DNA of 64,000 nucleotides from contig NC_065877.1 in the NCBI RefSeq assembly GCF_933775445.1, positions 27,032,001-27,096,000 on the forward strand, in the 5' to 3' direction. Of the stretch, positions 1-12,748 are shown one piece after another. The notes below the pieces were generated by a model, which was not told the origin of the DNA, ran no database searches, and saw only the letters and a list, made by a program, of their open reading frames with translations. How positions within the stretch are numbered: position 1 is the first letter of the stretch; every line of letters starts with the position of its first letter. The position numbers were made by a program, and so were the translations under genes. This DNA comes from Argentina anserina. Its lineage: Eukaryota; Streptophyta; Magnoliopsida; Rosales; Rosaceae.

Positions 1-455
1 ACATAACTCTATCAATAAGCAAGAGAAATTAACCAAAGTACAAACTATCCCACAATATAATATATAAAGTCTTAGATAATTAAACCAACATTCAATTTTA
101 AAATTAAAAAATTACAATCCCCAATAAAATTCTTAGTTCATTCAATTAAATCATTTTGCACGAAATCAAAGGCACTAGGAGATTTGTGAAAAGTGGAATA
201 ACATGTTTAATTCTAAATAACTCATCACAAAAATTACTATAATAATCTAACAGTTCATATCGTTCTAATATAGATCTAACGGTAATCAATTCCTATAATG
301 TTTTTAAAATATGATCCGACCCATACCCGAATTTTCTTAATCGGTTTAGGTCCTAATTAAAAAATATTTATTTTGAAAAAAACCTGACCCAACCCTCCTT
401 ATTTTGCTTGGATCGGATTGGTTTTGTTTGGACCCAATCTAAATGCACAGCCCTA
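1..455. repeat. Right end of a hAT-like element, otherwise AT-rich DNA
   Basis: The stretch around 305-455 has the GGGTC/GACCC-rich composition common in small plant hAT elements. It ends in TGCACAGCCCTA, the reverse complement of a TAGGGCTGTGCA-type hAT terminus. The other end would lie before the window, so neither full length nor a target duplication can be checked. No gene is visible here. Confidence 0.35.
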
Positions 456-1208
456 GTTTTTATAGTGTTTAACCATCATGTTTTCCGCTACTATATTGCA
501 GTAGTCCAAGTTTAACTTTTTACATAATTCCGCCCTCAGCTTTTTTTTCACGAACCATCAAACTCTTTGCTCTTTACATGAAATTGGAAAATTTCATTAT
601 CTTAAACAGGTACTAATCTCCAGCGATAAGAAATCAAGGAAAGATATCTCGATCTTTAAGTCAATTATAGATTTGCAATGAATTTCTCCGTAGGAGTGGG
701 GTTAACTTGTTGGCGCCTTTAAGTCTTTGACAAAGCATCTGCTGGTTTTAAGAGAGACATGATCGTCTGTGCAAGATCTTGCTTAGTTTTACTTGTTATA
801 ATGTCATCCTTCAACAGAAATGATATTAGGCTTTCACACACAGATTAAGAGCTTTTATCTGCAACAACCATTCTACCACGGCCAACTGCATTTGTTGAAG
901 GGGAGACTTCTTAGGCAAAGAGCTGAAAGTCCAGTCGACATCCACTATATGTCCATGACTAGCTTAATGGCTGCTTCTATATATGACGAATCCGACATGT
1001 TTTTATGCATGTCATCTTCAACATTAACTAGCTAGCACCTCTTTGTGCGAGTGTGTGTATCATGATTGTTCCCGAGTATTCAAGTTCCACAGAGTTGTGA
1101 AAATGTGAAACATGCAGTTTGCTCTACATATTGAACTCATGAAGAGCATAACTGGAGATTCTAACAGGGGTATGACACATATAGGCTACCACAACTAACA
1201 CTTGCTAG
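456..1208. other. Non-coding stretch, nothing recognised
   Basis: AT-rich sequence with one short open frame (820-1035) that resembles no family I know and has no splice or promoter context. I see no repeat or RNA gene. Confidence 0.5.
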
Positions 1209-1216
1209 TTTAGACT

Positions 1217-1848
1217 CATAGGCGGAACTAAGAAAATTTTGGAGGTTGGGCTTAATATAGCAAATCTGCTAGGCAAAAAACAGATTTTGACCAATAACAA
1301 CCCTATTAAACAACTAATCTGAGCCTAACCCAATCAACCTTAATTAACAAAAAGTGATGTAACTATGTAAACATCACAATTAAACCAATCGTGCGTGTAT
1401 TCCACTCAAACTCTTCTCAAGCACGGCTCCTCACTTCTCTTGAATCTCTTCTCACATATGACCTTGACACTTCTTGTTTCCACTAGTACTATGGAACGTG
1501 CATTTTCAGCTATGAAAATTATAAAGACTAGGCTAAGAAACAAGATGGAAGACAGATACATTTCAGGTTGTATGATGCTTCACGTTGACAAGGAATATGT
1601 TGACAGTATTGACTCAGAGGCAGTGATTGATCATTTCGAACCTATTAGATAACGTAGATCGCAATTCAGATAAAATATCTTATGTAAGAGTTCTTAATAA
1701 CTTTTCTGTATTTGCGATTCTTATATATTTTTCGAATTATTGGTGAATAATATGTAAAAATTATTATTTTTACCTTCTCAAGGGTTTTCATTACGCATGA
1801 TGATTTTTTTTTCCGTTCACCTAACTTTAAAACCTAAGATCTGCCACG
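1217..1848 (+). mobile_element. Internally deleted hAT transposon
   Basis: The left end CATAGGCGGAACTAAG and the reverse complement of the right end, CGTGGCAGATCTTAGG, agree at 11 of 16 positions. They resemble the CAGNGGCGGATCT termini of plant hAT elements. The flanks carry an 8-bp near-duplication, TTTAGACT (1209-1216) and GTTAGACT (1849-1856), the size hAT transposases make. At 632 bp it is far too short for a full transposase gene, but it keeps the last coding exon (separate entry). This is a deletion derivative that would need a transposase in trans. Confidence 0.75.
1395..1652 (+). pseudogene. hAT transposase C-terminal dimerisation domain remnant
   Basis: A frame of about 85 codons ends in a recognisable hAT dimerisation domain. 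It contains ERAFSAMKIIKTRLRNKM, followed by a segment like the conserved tail of TTF-type zinc-finger hAT transposases. The zinc finger and the DDE catalytic parts are absent, so this is only the final piece of an enzyme that binds transposon ends in the nucleus and cuts and pastes them. It lies inside the short hAT element 1217-1848 in the expected orientation, which supports that element's identity. It is not functional alone. The first ~20 codons do not look conserved and may be intron or spacer. Confidence 0.8.
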
Positions 1849-1856
1849 GTTAGACT

Positions 1857-3010
1857 ATTTGGACGACTATTGATAACAAAAGAGGTACATGTCATTGAAG
1901 CTCTAACAAGTTGTTAACCAATCAATACTCTATTAAACTAATTTTGTTGACTAACAATTCATAATAACGGATTAACGGGGAAAAACCCAATTACAAAGGC
2001 CCAATAGTATTGATTAGATAATTTTTTATAATTAATCTTTACTATTATAAAGTGATCACCCAAGTATTATTAATATACGAATTTCCAAAAAATCATTTTA
2101 TATCTCACACTGACAAGCAAAAAAAAATAAAGACATTACGGTCAAAATTTAAATATTTTCATAAATAAACCACAAACTTTTTCACATAATCGTCTATTTT
2201 CCCACACTCATAAGATGCACACTTTTCTCATAATGATGGAAAAAACTCAAATACAAAGGCCCAACCATACCTATAGCCCAATACAGATATTGAAGCTTTT
2301 ATGTTCGCATCTGAACTCACATAGAGAGAGGAAGAGGAATAATCAAAGCACGAAAAGATGGAGGAGCAAAAGCTCCATAATCAGACGTACAGCAAGAGGG
2401 GGCAAGGTAGCCCATCATTCCTCAGAATTAGAGTGAGAGACTGTGGGTGGGGGAGTCTCCGACCAAATGCTTCATGTGCAGCTCTATTAGCTCACGGGGA
2501 GTCTAATTCCAACAGACCCGATCAAAGAAATTACTTCTCCATTTAATTTCCTCTATAATAATCATGGAGTGTTTTTCGATCCATTCCTGCAAGTGGAATT
2601 TGGATGAAGATCAGAAATAATCGACTGAGAATCGGATCGGAAAGTCACATCTCTCAATTCCAGCTGGATGGCTTCACTCTTTTAATAGGAGAGCACTTGC
2701 CAGCTTCTGTAAGTTCTGTGCATAATGGACGATGTAGAAAACGATAGTTAACCATGACGGGAAGCAATTGGTGATCAGCATGTAAAGCTGAACTAACAAC
2801 TCATGTCAAATTTGCTCAATGCACCGCTTAATTAATTTCCGACATTGTATTCTAATCAACCTAATTGGTCTAATTGGGGTCTATAGTCATTTTACATCTA
2901 ATTAAACAAAATTATGTACAATGTCGACAACAATTTGATAGAACTAATTTACGAAATTGACAACAAAATTATTATCACATTCATTTTACACTCACATATT
3001 GAACAAATTG
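1857..3010. other. Non-coding stretch up to the Copia element
   Basis: AT-rich sequence with a GC-richer patch at about 2340-2560, which holds a 62-codon frame (2358-2546) beginning MEEQKLHNQTYSKRG. I recognise no family, intron signal or repeat terminus. It could be a relic first exon, but nothing supports a gene. Confidence 0.4.
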
Positions 3011-3015
3011 ACTTA

Positions 3016-3227
3016 TGTTGAAGGAAAAAACACTATTAGTGTGCATTCGTTAAAGTAAATAACGGAATGAGTTAATGACATTTATGATCAACGGACATAA
3101 CAGATCAATCACCATTATGTAGCCTTAATTACCATTGTAATTACCATTTATTTCTATTGTAATTTTGACCTCTATATAAAGGGGAGTATCAATGAAATGA
3201 GTAGACCATTTCATTTTCCCTACAACA
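3016..3227 (+). repeat. 5' LTR of the Copia element
   Basis: A 212-bp LTR with TG...CA ends and a TATA-like CTATATAAAGG near 3172, presumably its promoter. The sequence just inside, CGTTATCAGCACG, keeps only the TATCAG core of the usual initiator-Met primer site. The exact primer tRNA is therefore uncertain. Confidence 0.93.
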
Positions 3228-3902
3228 CGTTATCAGCACGTTGCTTTGACCTTTGCGTTTTCAGCCAAAGAGAAGAAAAATAGAGAGATGGTAAACCTTA
3301 GAAAAATTTTGCTAAAAAATGCAGAAGAAAACAAAAGGCAATTTTTTTGTCCTAAGGGTACCTAGAAATCTTTTATGGGCACCCCCATCTCCTCTCCGGT
3401 CAGCCCATATCGGGTTTTTCTTGTCGTCAACCCACACCCGACTACATGATGACGTGATCAGCGCCGGCGAACGCGACGACCTCGCACAGCTACACCACAA
3501 GCAGGTCATGGGCACATTGAAATTCCCTCTGGACACCCAACCCATCTCCGATCTGCCATGATCGGCCTCCGCACTTCGCCGTTGCACGCGTGAGGAGCCA
3601 TCGACGCCATCATCGTGAGTGTGGCAGCGTGGTCTGCACTTTCGAACATTGCTGGATTGACATCGATTCTGATCGGCGACGACACTAGGATTAGGAGCTA
3701 CATGGGCGATCCACCTTTGCGGGCTTGAACCAACAACTCCCCGATCCGGCGAGCCACGACAATCCTCGACAATGGAGATCTTACAGATCGTTTCCCGACC
3801 CAGATCGGTGGCCCAAAACGACTTCAACTCGGATCCCCAGCGTTGCCAAGGACAGTCGCCCCGACGATCAACGCACTGGTGAGGACGAGATCCATCGGCA
3901 CT
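3228..3902 (+). other. Copia leader, left of the CACTA insertion
   Basis: This is internal leader or gag-proximal sequence of the retrotransposon, GC-richer at 3380-3900. Short frames on both strands show no conserved domain. It continues after the CACTA element at 7500. The target triplet TCG is present once on each side. Confidence 0.6.
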
Positions 3903-3939
3903 TCGCACTATGCCAATATTGTCAATATACGACACATAT

Positions 3940-4640
3940 CAGGCGACATATGTCGGGTTAAGTGTTGTTCGGAGGTTTGGAAAAGTGACATATATATATA
4001 TATATATGTATATGTTGTCTGAATATAGTCATAAATTCAAAGGTTTTTTATGTGGAAATTGAGTGTAATATTTAGGCGACTTATATATGTCGTGTGAGGT
4101 TTTGCTTTAATTCTAGAGGGATTCTAAAGTTGACCAAAAAATGAAGCAACAATAAGATGACAGTTATATGTCGTCTGAGTTTGGAACTTAATTTGGAGGC
4201 AAACACCCATAGTTAACTAAATCAATGTTGTTAGTTTGACGACATTTATATGTCGTTGGATATTTTAGCTTCATTCCCTCAACTTTTGGAGGGATAAATT
4301 GATACTTCTCCTTCCCAAACTTGTTGCCATAGAACTAAGTATATACAAACTTCTTGGCTAGATGGGACGACATGTATATGTTGCTTAATATGTATGAAAA
4401 TTTGTCCAGTTTTTTTTTGGAGGGATAACTTAATATATTCTGCCTCCAAAAGTTGTTGCCCTAGACCTAAGTATATACTTATACAAGCTTGTTCGCATAG
4501 ATAGGAAGATATATATGTGTTGCTAGATAAAAGGACATATATGTTTTTGGAGAGATAATTGGATTACTCTCCCTCCCAAAGTTGCTCTATCTAGATACAA
4601 GTTGGCCACCCTGATAGGACAACATATAAATGTCACATAT
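3940..4640. repeat. Left subterminal ATATGTCG array of the CACTA element
   Basis: Repeated degenerate units built on TATATGTCG(T/C)(C/T)TG occur near 3950, 4009, 4086, 4168, 4249 and 4375, in mixed degrees of decay. They mirror the right-hand cluster. Confidence 0.8.
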
Positions 4641-6310
4641 GTCTGAAATTTGGTCGCAAGGGCATTCTCATCTTTTCTCCAGTGTTATAAATAGAGAAGA
4701 GAGAATCCCTATTTCTCTTTTTTTTTTCCCCTTCTCTTTCTGTCGCACCTCACTTCTTCTTCATCTTCCCCGAGCTTCCTCTTCCTCTACCGATGCCGAG
4801 AACCTCACCTCCAACCACCAACTCAGCTCTCCACTACCACCACCACTACCGAATTCCCTATCTAAAATCGAGCCTAAATCTATAAGCATCGGAGAAGCAC
4901 ATCACCTCTGAAGCTCTCAACCTTCACCAGCCACAGCTCCTCCAATTCTGGCAGTTCCTTGACATTTCGCCGACGGTGCCCTGTCTCAAAGATTAATAGG
5001 ATTGGAAACCAGAAGATTGGGTATCCACCGAGGCTAAGAATTCGCACCAGCATCACCGACGGAGCTCTAAGCTTCATGATCTTTGATTTCCAACTTCTGG
5101 CGACATTCTGGCCTTCCCATCACCAGAATCAGGGTCGGTACCTCACGTATAGAAGAACCCCTAATCGTATCTCTAGATTTGACCAGCTCCACCGTCGTTG
5201 CCACCACACCTCCGCCGCTAGCTCCACCACCCAAGGTGGCTAGGTTTTACAGAACTTCGTATCAGGTAATTTTATGTTACCTCTTAAATTTGGAGTTTCT
5301 GATTCAGTCTTTTGGTTTTTGAATAATTGTGTATACTAAGATTAAGAAAGCTCACTGCCCTCCAAAGGAGGTTGAAGGAAATCCCTGTTTGGAGTACTTG
5401 AAGCATCATCTTTTCCAGACAGGTCGGAAATAAGAAACAGTGCACTAGAGTGGGAGGCAGAGTCATCGGAGATGGCTGCAGGGGGAGGCACTGGCCAAAC
5501 ACTGGAGCTGTTATAAGAGCCACATGCAGAGAGAAAAAAAGAGGATGAGATAGTGGTGGTGGTGGAGCAAGGAAATTTTCAAGTAATTTGTAACAACATC
5601 TTTTAAATATTTGCAACTCAGAACTCACCAACACTACAAAAAGAAAACTCAGAACTCACCAATACTACAAAAGTAATTAAGTTTCACACATCTGGTAGAT
5701 AATATATCATGAGTATTTTACATTCTACACATATGGCTTGTGGAGAAATTGAGAATCATAGGACTGTGCTTCACACTACAGTGTTGCAGCCTGAGAGTTT
5801 CCTAGTTGCTATATATGCATTCTGAAAATTGTTAATTCAATGCTTATACTTTTTACTTGTATCCCTGCTGAAGAAAATATGGGGAGCATGTATTTGAGGC
5901 CATTCAGAAGCAAGCAGAAAGCATGAACATTAACACAAAACTTAAGCCATGTACGTGTAGCTAGCATCACGATGATGAAAATATAATTACTTTGAAACTA
6001 TGTTAAGTCCAAAGCTTCTAGTTGATTCAGTGTAGGCCAAGTATATAAACAGTGAGTTGAGGGAGTCACTTGTAGTTGAGCTATATACACTTCCTTTAAT
6101 CTTTATAGTGTGATTCAGTTCTTCTTTATGTTCTAGTCTGATTTCTATCTTCATTGCTTTCATGTTTTGACTAAATATTCTATACAATGCTATATGATGT
6201 TCATTTACCATTTATGTGTTTCATCATACATAGGAATGATGTAATGCATATGTTTTTGTTTTGCAGACTATGGCTGAGAGTGGCATTGCTGATCAGATGT
6301 GACTAATAGA
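4640..6310 (+). other. Possible captured host sequence inside the CACTA element
   Basis: Between the subterminal arrays the composition changes. About 4680-5260 is rich in CTT/CCT and CCACC runs, like a plant 5' UTR and first exon. About 5340-5560 is GA/GC-richer. Near 6250-6300 a pyrimidine tract ending TTTTGTTTTGCAG precedes an in-frame ATGGCTGAGAGTGGCATTGC, which then reaches a stop after ten codons. None of these frames matches a family I know. The layout is that of a gene-capturing CACTA element. The parent gene is unknown, and the capture itself is inference. Confidence 0.4.
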
Positions 6311-7049
6311 GCTGACACTAGATGTAAGACTTTGATGTTATATAAGGTAGTTCGCAATATCATACTTGTTTTTATTGAAACAAGGAATTTCTTGTTGTTA
6401 AGAATAATTAACTCATGTGGAAATCATGTGATTTTTGAGGTTAGTATTTTATAAGGGTTTAGATGCACCTGTAACTTCACTTATTTGTGTTTTACTTTTT
6501 ATAAGCATCACATGATTTTTTTTGTTTAGTGATGGTTTTTGTTTTAATGCAACATATGTTGATATGCTTGAGAATGTGGGGTATTTGGGGAGCAGAACCA
6601 GCGTGATGATGCATATTTTGCATAATATCAGAACTGTAGTAGATCGGTAACGATATGCATGTCTATTTTGCTGTGTTGCTTACGAGGTTGCCTACATTGT
6701 AGGGTTAGTTATCTTTCATTTTATTGATTAGCTTGCAGTTTGTCTGCATATGTTTGAACCATTTGCAGAAATGTAACGATGTTGATCATTTTTTGGTTTA
6801 TGAATGAGCAATTTTTTTCTTCTTCCCGAATATTTTGTGGTTTTTGCCCTTCACAATCTCTTTTATATTTGATTATGATACTCGAAGAACATAAATATGT
6901 GCTCTAAATGCCATAGCAACAATACAAACTAAAACTATATGATGTTAGAAGTAGACAACAACGACAAATATATGGAGACAAATCAGATGGTATATGTTGC
7001 TATATTAGCACTCACACGATATATACATAAACAAAAACGAGTTACAAGG

Positions 7050-7470
7050 GTCATTATATGTCGTCATGGTTGCAATACAACGACATATATTACATTTATC
7101 TACAACTCAACAATGCTTATATGTCATCTAAAACGCACAACCACGACATATATTTGTCATCTAAAACTCATCTAAGTGATGTTTATATGTCGCTAGAAGA
7201 CCTAATTAAACAGCCAAAAGAGGGTTTCAGGCATATGTCGCATCATGTTGAACATTCAAATATGTCGCCTTGTAGCCTGTCGCTGTTATGGATATCAGGT
7301 GACATATAATATTTGTCGCTGGAAATCATATCACGCGAGATAAGACTTTTTTTTTCATATGTCGCATGATATACTTTACAGCGACATATATTATATGTCG
7401 CCTGATAGCTATAACAGTGACAGGCTACTAGGCGACATATTTGAATTTTCTCCAGCAAAACAACACATGT
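7050..7470. repeat. Right subterminal ATATGTCG/CGACATAT array of the CACTA element
   Basis: About ten copies lie near 7056, 7082, 7146, 7184, 7235, 7260, 7301, 7358, 7382 (a paired palindromic copy) and 7432. The denser, better preserved array at this end is usual for the element class. Confidence 0.85.
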
Positions 7471-7499
7471 CGTCTGAAGACATAATTGGCCTAGTGTCG

Positions 7500-10400
7500 C
7501 AACAGCGACTAGCTCTTCGAGCTCGAAGTATCGACGTCGCCAACACTACATGGAGGATGAGATCCATCGACGCTGCCCAGATCCGACGACGTTTTACTCA
7601 GATCTGTGGTTGCAGACCTCGACCTAGCTACTCTTAAACCGGATCCGTCGACCCGACCCATGAAAAAAGAGGTTTTTATCTCTGGTTATTTAAAAAATTA
7701 CCTATTCTGGTAAACAGTCAAAGGTAATTATTTTGTTACTTTTACTGCTCAGTAAATCATATTCACTATTCACTGTTACTGATCTCAATTTAACAACTAT
7801 TGCGTAAATGGTAAATGTGCAATCCATTTTATTTTTTATATATTATTTATTACCTTTGTTGAATAAGGTAAACTAAAATCAAATGCAATTTCATTACATA
7901 TAATTAAAGTGACTAATCATGTAAATATTGTCGTTTTTTCCATGTGATTTATTCATCACCATGTGACGAGCAACATGAAATCACGAGATCAAAAATTGTT
8001 TAATATGCAGTTTATTTGGCAAATTTACAAGTAAGATTTAAATTAGTAATGCCATTTTTATTAAATTTCATTCATAAAAATGAAATTATATATGTTATGT
8101 GAGCAAAATACTCTATAAATATTATTCATGTTTTATGCTATGTTTTTTATCAAAAAATTTAATTACTTAGCATGTCATTAAATCGTGATGCTATGATTTA
8201 AATTTTTAAGCATTATATATTTATACATGGTCATTGGCATATATCATGAACACGATAATTGCCTAAGTTTTGTAAATTACTTAACCATGTTAAATGATAT
8301 GCTCTATTTGTTGCATATGTTATGTTTATAAAATTTTATAATTATGTTATTTAGCATATTATATGAGCATTGCCATGATAACGAAATTTCATGATTCAAA
8401 AACAAAGAGAGGACAAACATATTCTTGTGATAAAGTATTTTCATGAAGCATCGAAAAATATGACCATTTCAATTCTTGGTATTGCAATCCGCTTTGTATT
8501 TTTTTCGAAATTAATTAAATTGTATATCTTTACTGTGAAAAAAAACTACATAAAGCTCCAAAGTGGCCATAATGTATCTTGGTATGTTTAATTTTCGTGG
8601 AAGTCTATTTAGAATTTTAGGACTGCGTAAACTAATAAGTCTCGTACTCTATCTACAGTTGGTTAAACAAACACAACATATATTGGACTCTAAAGAATTT
8701 GAGTACCAACCTTCCCTACAAGCCAATCAAGGCTCGCTCATGATCGAATTATGCACACATGTTTCCTTGCACGTAGCTTGGAAGCATACTTAAAATCTTG
8801 AATGACAAAGAAATGTCTATCAGGGCAAAGAAATTTTCTCATAATGAACTATGGATATTAAAGAATTACCCTAAAACAAAGGGAAAATATTATGCACATG
8901 TTGGTTCATACAAACCAATCAATGACAATTGATAACAATGTACCGTTATAAAAATGCATAAGAGATATGACATGAGCAATGGAACGCCCTCTTACAAAAG
9001 AGTATAGAATAATGAGAGTATGACAATTTGAAAAAGTATATTCAATATCAAACTACAAGGAGAAAGCTCCTCAATTTTAAGAGCGACAAAATCTCGGTCA
9101 ATTCAAAATGTTTCAGACTTTGATTACAGTATGCCACTAATTTTTCAAGATATAATTGTAACGGCTATTATATATGCCTAAATATTTAAATGGACTTCGG
9201 TATTGAAGTGTCTTTGGATTGGACAAGACATTGATGCCATCATTGACATACAACCAAGGTAATAAAATTTTCTCAATGAATTGAGATTATTAGAATATTA
9301 ATATACATGGTTCGATTTCTAATATTTTGACTTTGCGAAATACTGCATAAAGTAAAAAAACTTCACAAAATATTAGTATGACATAAATACCGGAATGCAA
9401 AAAATACATCATGTGATTCACAAAAGCAGTAGTACTAAAGAATAATAGTACTATATACGTGGTTAAACCTAATAATATCAATAATGATCAGTAATTTCTA
9501 ATCCTTTGGGATTCACAAAGTACATACCTTATGGGATGATAATATCGTTTTACAATTACATCAAATTACATTGAAGAAATTGAGTTTGTATTCAATTTTT
9601 ATGTCTCAACTATGTCCATTGGAACTTTATGTAACAAGAACCAACAAGAGACAATCGAATTGTTATACATTTTGAAATGTTTGTATGTCAACGACTTTTT
9701 CATGTGAAATGAATAAGTGGGATTACAGTTGACTTCATTTGCATTAATTTTAATGACTGCGGATGTAACCGAGTATTATAGAAGTGTATATGTCCATTTC
9801 ACAAGTATATATGCAACTGCTAAATTGAATTCCCTCACGTCAAAAGAAAATGAATTTTGGGATCTTGACATATATGGGCTTTGACACAATTCATTGGGAC
9901 CCCAAGTTGTGATATATGTATATGTATATTTAAGGAATTACATACAGATACTAATGTGTTGGATAAATAGAAGCAAGAACAAAAGAAACAAATAACTGTA
10001 AGAATCCTAGAAATATAATTTTATGGAGGAATTGAAGAAGTTATTTCATCCCCATATTTCATAGCCTCTCTTGAGGCTAAATTGTGAAATGTTTGTTGCA
10101 TAAATATATGCAATAACTCTATATTATGCTTCTTATGTCCATTGTGATTACGTATGTATAGGTAATCATTAAAAGTTTATCAACTAAATATATAAGGATT
10201 GAGACCATCTTATGCAAAGGACACATACATTCTCATTATGTTCATACAGTACATTGAATCCAATGAAAATTGTGTGGATTGATTCAACCAACTTGCGTAC
10301 ACTTTAAATAATTTATGGTGTTGGTTGATGTGTCGACACACTTCTCACGTGTCATCACATCATTCACTACTAAATCTAATGTTACTTATGTTAGTTACAA

Positions 10401-12543
10401 ACTCACTTGGTCTCACAAAAAATGACTAAAGTACTAGTCTTGATATTGGTAAATGGTAATGCGCACCAATCTTTCCGTTTAGGGTAATGTAATTTTTGCA
10501 TACAAAACTTATTTCTCACTAGTTTTTGGCTATCACCTTAATCATTGTCAAATGAATTACAATCCATAACATCGAAGGATCGAAATACTTGAGCTCGCCA
10601 GGATTGACACATATCTACAATCCTTGAGCTCAATTAGATTAACCTACGTGTCAAATTGTGACGCCACATTGCATAATGGTGAAACCGATTAATGTGAATA
10701 AGTGTTCTTATTGGAGACGAGCATCAAAATAGTCCACCATATCGCAACCTTAACAGGTGATCTCTATCTGCTAGATATGCGGAATGTTACTTTGATGAGA
10801 CAGTCTTCCCGTCGTTAGGGGGAGATAAGAAGAAAGAATGTTCAAGTGGAACAACATGAATTGTCGTGGTTTGTCCCCATTGTGTCTTATCTTGATCCCC
10901 ACAATTGCACAAAGTGATGAGATCACAGATATTAGCTGCAAATATGCTTACAAGGTTCACTGTCCTAAGAAGAGGACATGACGTCACCCAAAAGGAATTG
11001 GGCATTGTGTCGCCACCATAAATGATGGTATGATGACGCCACAAAGTCACATAAATGGTGTCATAAGCCGTGGCTCTCCAAAGAAGAGGGGGGAGACCAC
11101 ATTATGTTCGAGTTTGGGACAATTGGATCAATTAATCCATAATTTCAAATTCGCCTGATGAGAATTCCTGGATTTTGGTTATCACTGGGGGACGCCTAAG
11201 ATGTTAGAACAAATTCTTGCAAATACAGAGATCTTTACAAATACAAACCACATGAGGATGTAGGATATTGAGTCTTGATATCGAACCATACTTCGTTGAG
11301 AAATACCAACGTAGTAATTTTGGCATAATAGAAAGAAGCGATCCAGCATGAACTAAGGTTCACTAACAAAGAGATAGGTATTTGGACAGGTGAAGCCGAC
11401 ACCGCAAATGTAAACCCTATCATATATCTTTGTTAGGATCCATATGAGAAATAAGAGTTTATACTCACCTTATAGCGCAAGGTCTCTCACTAACGCACTG
11501 GAATCGACTACGAGAAAATATTCATTTGTAATAGACCACAATGAAATATTCTCGTAATGGATGTCATTGCACTCCACTGCCTTATCAATTTGGTAGTTTC
11601 CGAAAAACTGAAAAATGCAGCTTATAAATGTTGCAATAAGATATCTCTATGGGGATCGAAATTAAGAGATATACATGAAAGTCATAGAACAGACTTTATC
11701 CAACTAAGAAATAGTTATAGACTATGTAGCGTTACAAAAGGAATTGAAACGTTCACGAAATAAGATACTTGTTTATGAATAGGGATCATATATGTTATGT
11801 CATTGCGTATTCAATATGGATTTGCAGAGTCTTTTGATGAACTAAAAAGATGTCGCCATTACAAATCCTAAGTCGATAATGAAAAAGATCATTGGGAAGA
11901 CACAGTCTCAAAATGGATCTTGAAGATTGTAATATTGGTGATTAACCATCAATCGGTTTTAAGCACTCTAAAGATTAAAAGTGAGGCTTCTATAACTCCC
12001 ATGATCAGTCAAAGTCTTTAAAGATATATCTGTCTTTGTCTAAATAGAAGATGACGAGTAAGTGTTGGGAAATGAGATTCCCTATACAAGTGCAAAGACG
12101 CATTATTGCACTTAACACAATATGCAAGACTTGACCTCTCATTCGTTGTATAGCTTTGCGCCCACACAACAACAATACCTAAAAGTTTAGGCTTATTTAA
12201 TTCCTATATAGAACAGAGAAAACGACATGATAAAGATGAACACTATCTACGCTGTCGCCAGATGTTCTTAAAGTAACATTATCTACGTTGTTGCCAGATG
12301 TTCTTAAAGTAAATATGCAAAAGTTATCAAAGCTCCCACGATTAATGTAAAGATCAGGGGGAGGTGCAGACATCAGGGGGAGTCTAGCACATATATTTTA
12401 ATCTCAAATGTAATATGTGTGTTGTGCTCTTTTCCCCTTCGACCAAGGTTTTATTTTCTCTCATTGGGTTTTGTTAATCGGCAAGGTTTTTCATGAGTCA
12501 ACACCTTATACACCATTATATCTTCAACTCGCACAAGGGGGAG
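7500..12543 (+). pseudogene. Degenerate Copia gag-pol region
   Basis: Copia polyprotein similarity survives in pieces on the plus strand. Around 10305-10400 there is an integrase-like YFMVLVDVSTHFS segment. Around 10790-10910 a piece containing FDETVFPSLGGDKK is followed, after a frameshift, by HELSWFVP-like sequence, characteristic of the integrase-RT connector. Around 11550-11770 a LINLVVSEKLKM segment leads into the reverse-transcriptase MDVVTAYLYG region, itself mutated. Stops and shifts occur throughout, so no product is made. The 7500-8390 part is mostly AT-rich leader. The 12350-12420 part has the AGGGGGAGG runs usual before a Copia 3' LTR. Confidence 0.85.
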
Positions 12544-12748
12544 TGTTAAAAGAAAAACATCATTAATGTGCATTCGTGAGAGTAAATAACAGAATGAGTT
12601 AATGACGTTTATGATCAACGGACATAATAGATCAATCACCATTATGTAACCTTAATTACCATTACCATTTATTTCTATTGTAATTATGATCTCTATATAA
12701 AGGGCAGTATCAATGAATTGAGTAGACCATTCCATTTTCCCTACAACA
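12544..12748 (+). repeat. 3' LTR of the Copia element
   Basis: A 205-bp copy of the 5' LTR lacking an 8-bp segment (TGTAATTA) after the CTTAATTACCAT block, with scattered substitutions and the same CTATATAAAGG box. It is followed directly by the target duplication ACTTA. Confidence 0.93.

Larger units (their letters stand above)
3906..7496. mobile_element. Non-autonomous CACTA (En/Spm-type) transposon
   Basis: The left end is CACTATGCCAATATTGTC and the reverse complement of the right end is CACTAGGCCAATTATGTC, so the termini share CACTA.GCCAAT. The flanking triplets are identical, TCG at 3903-3905 and 7497-7499, the 3-bp duplication expected of this superfamily. Both ends carry dense subterminal copies of ATATGTCG and its complement CGACATAT, at about 3940-4640 and 7050-7470. 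These are typical transposase-binding arrays. No transposase (TNPA/TNPD-like) frame is visible in the 3.6 kb. The middle (4640-6310) contains non-terminal sequence that looks captured from a host gene. Confidence 0.93.
3016..12748 (+). mobile_element. Ty1/copia LTR retrotransposon, degenerate, with nested CACTA
   Basis: Two related LTRs bound the element. The 5' LTR is 3016-3227 and the 3' LTR is 12544-12748; both start TGTT and end CTACAACA. The flanking 5-bp sequences are identical, ACTTA at 3011-3015 and 12749-12753, a perfect target-site duplication. A polypurine tract (AAGGGGGAG, about 12535-12543) abuts the 3' LTR. The internal region holds copia integrase and reverse-transcriptase similarity broken by many frameshifts and stops, so it is inactive. 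Of the 9.7 kb, 3.6 kb is the inserted CACTA element at 3906-7496. By eye the LTRs differ at roughly 16 of 200 positions plus an 8-bp indel, so the insertion is old. Confidence 0.95.

Noticed and set aside
3228..3240. Canonical initiator-Met primer binding site
   Set aside because: Only the TATCAG core matches the usual TGGTATCAGAGC; the primer cannot be assigned from this.
3312..3935. 207-codon minus-strand frame in the Copia leader
   Set aside because: It is open because of local GC-rich composition, crosses the CACTA boundary at 3906 and has no conserved domain, so it cannot be an original gene.
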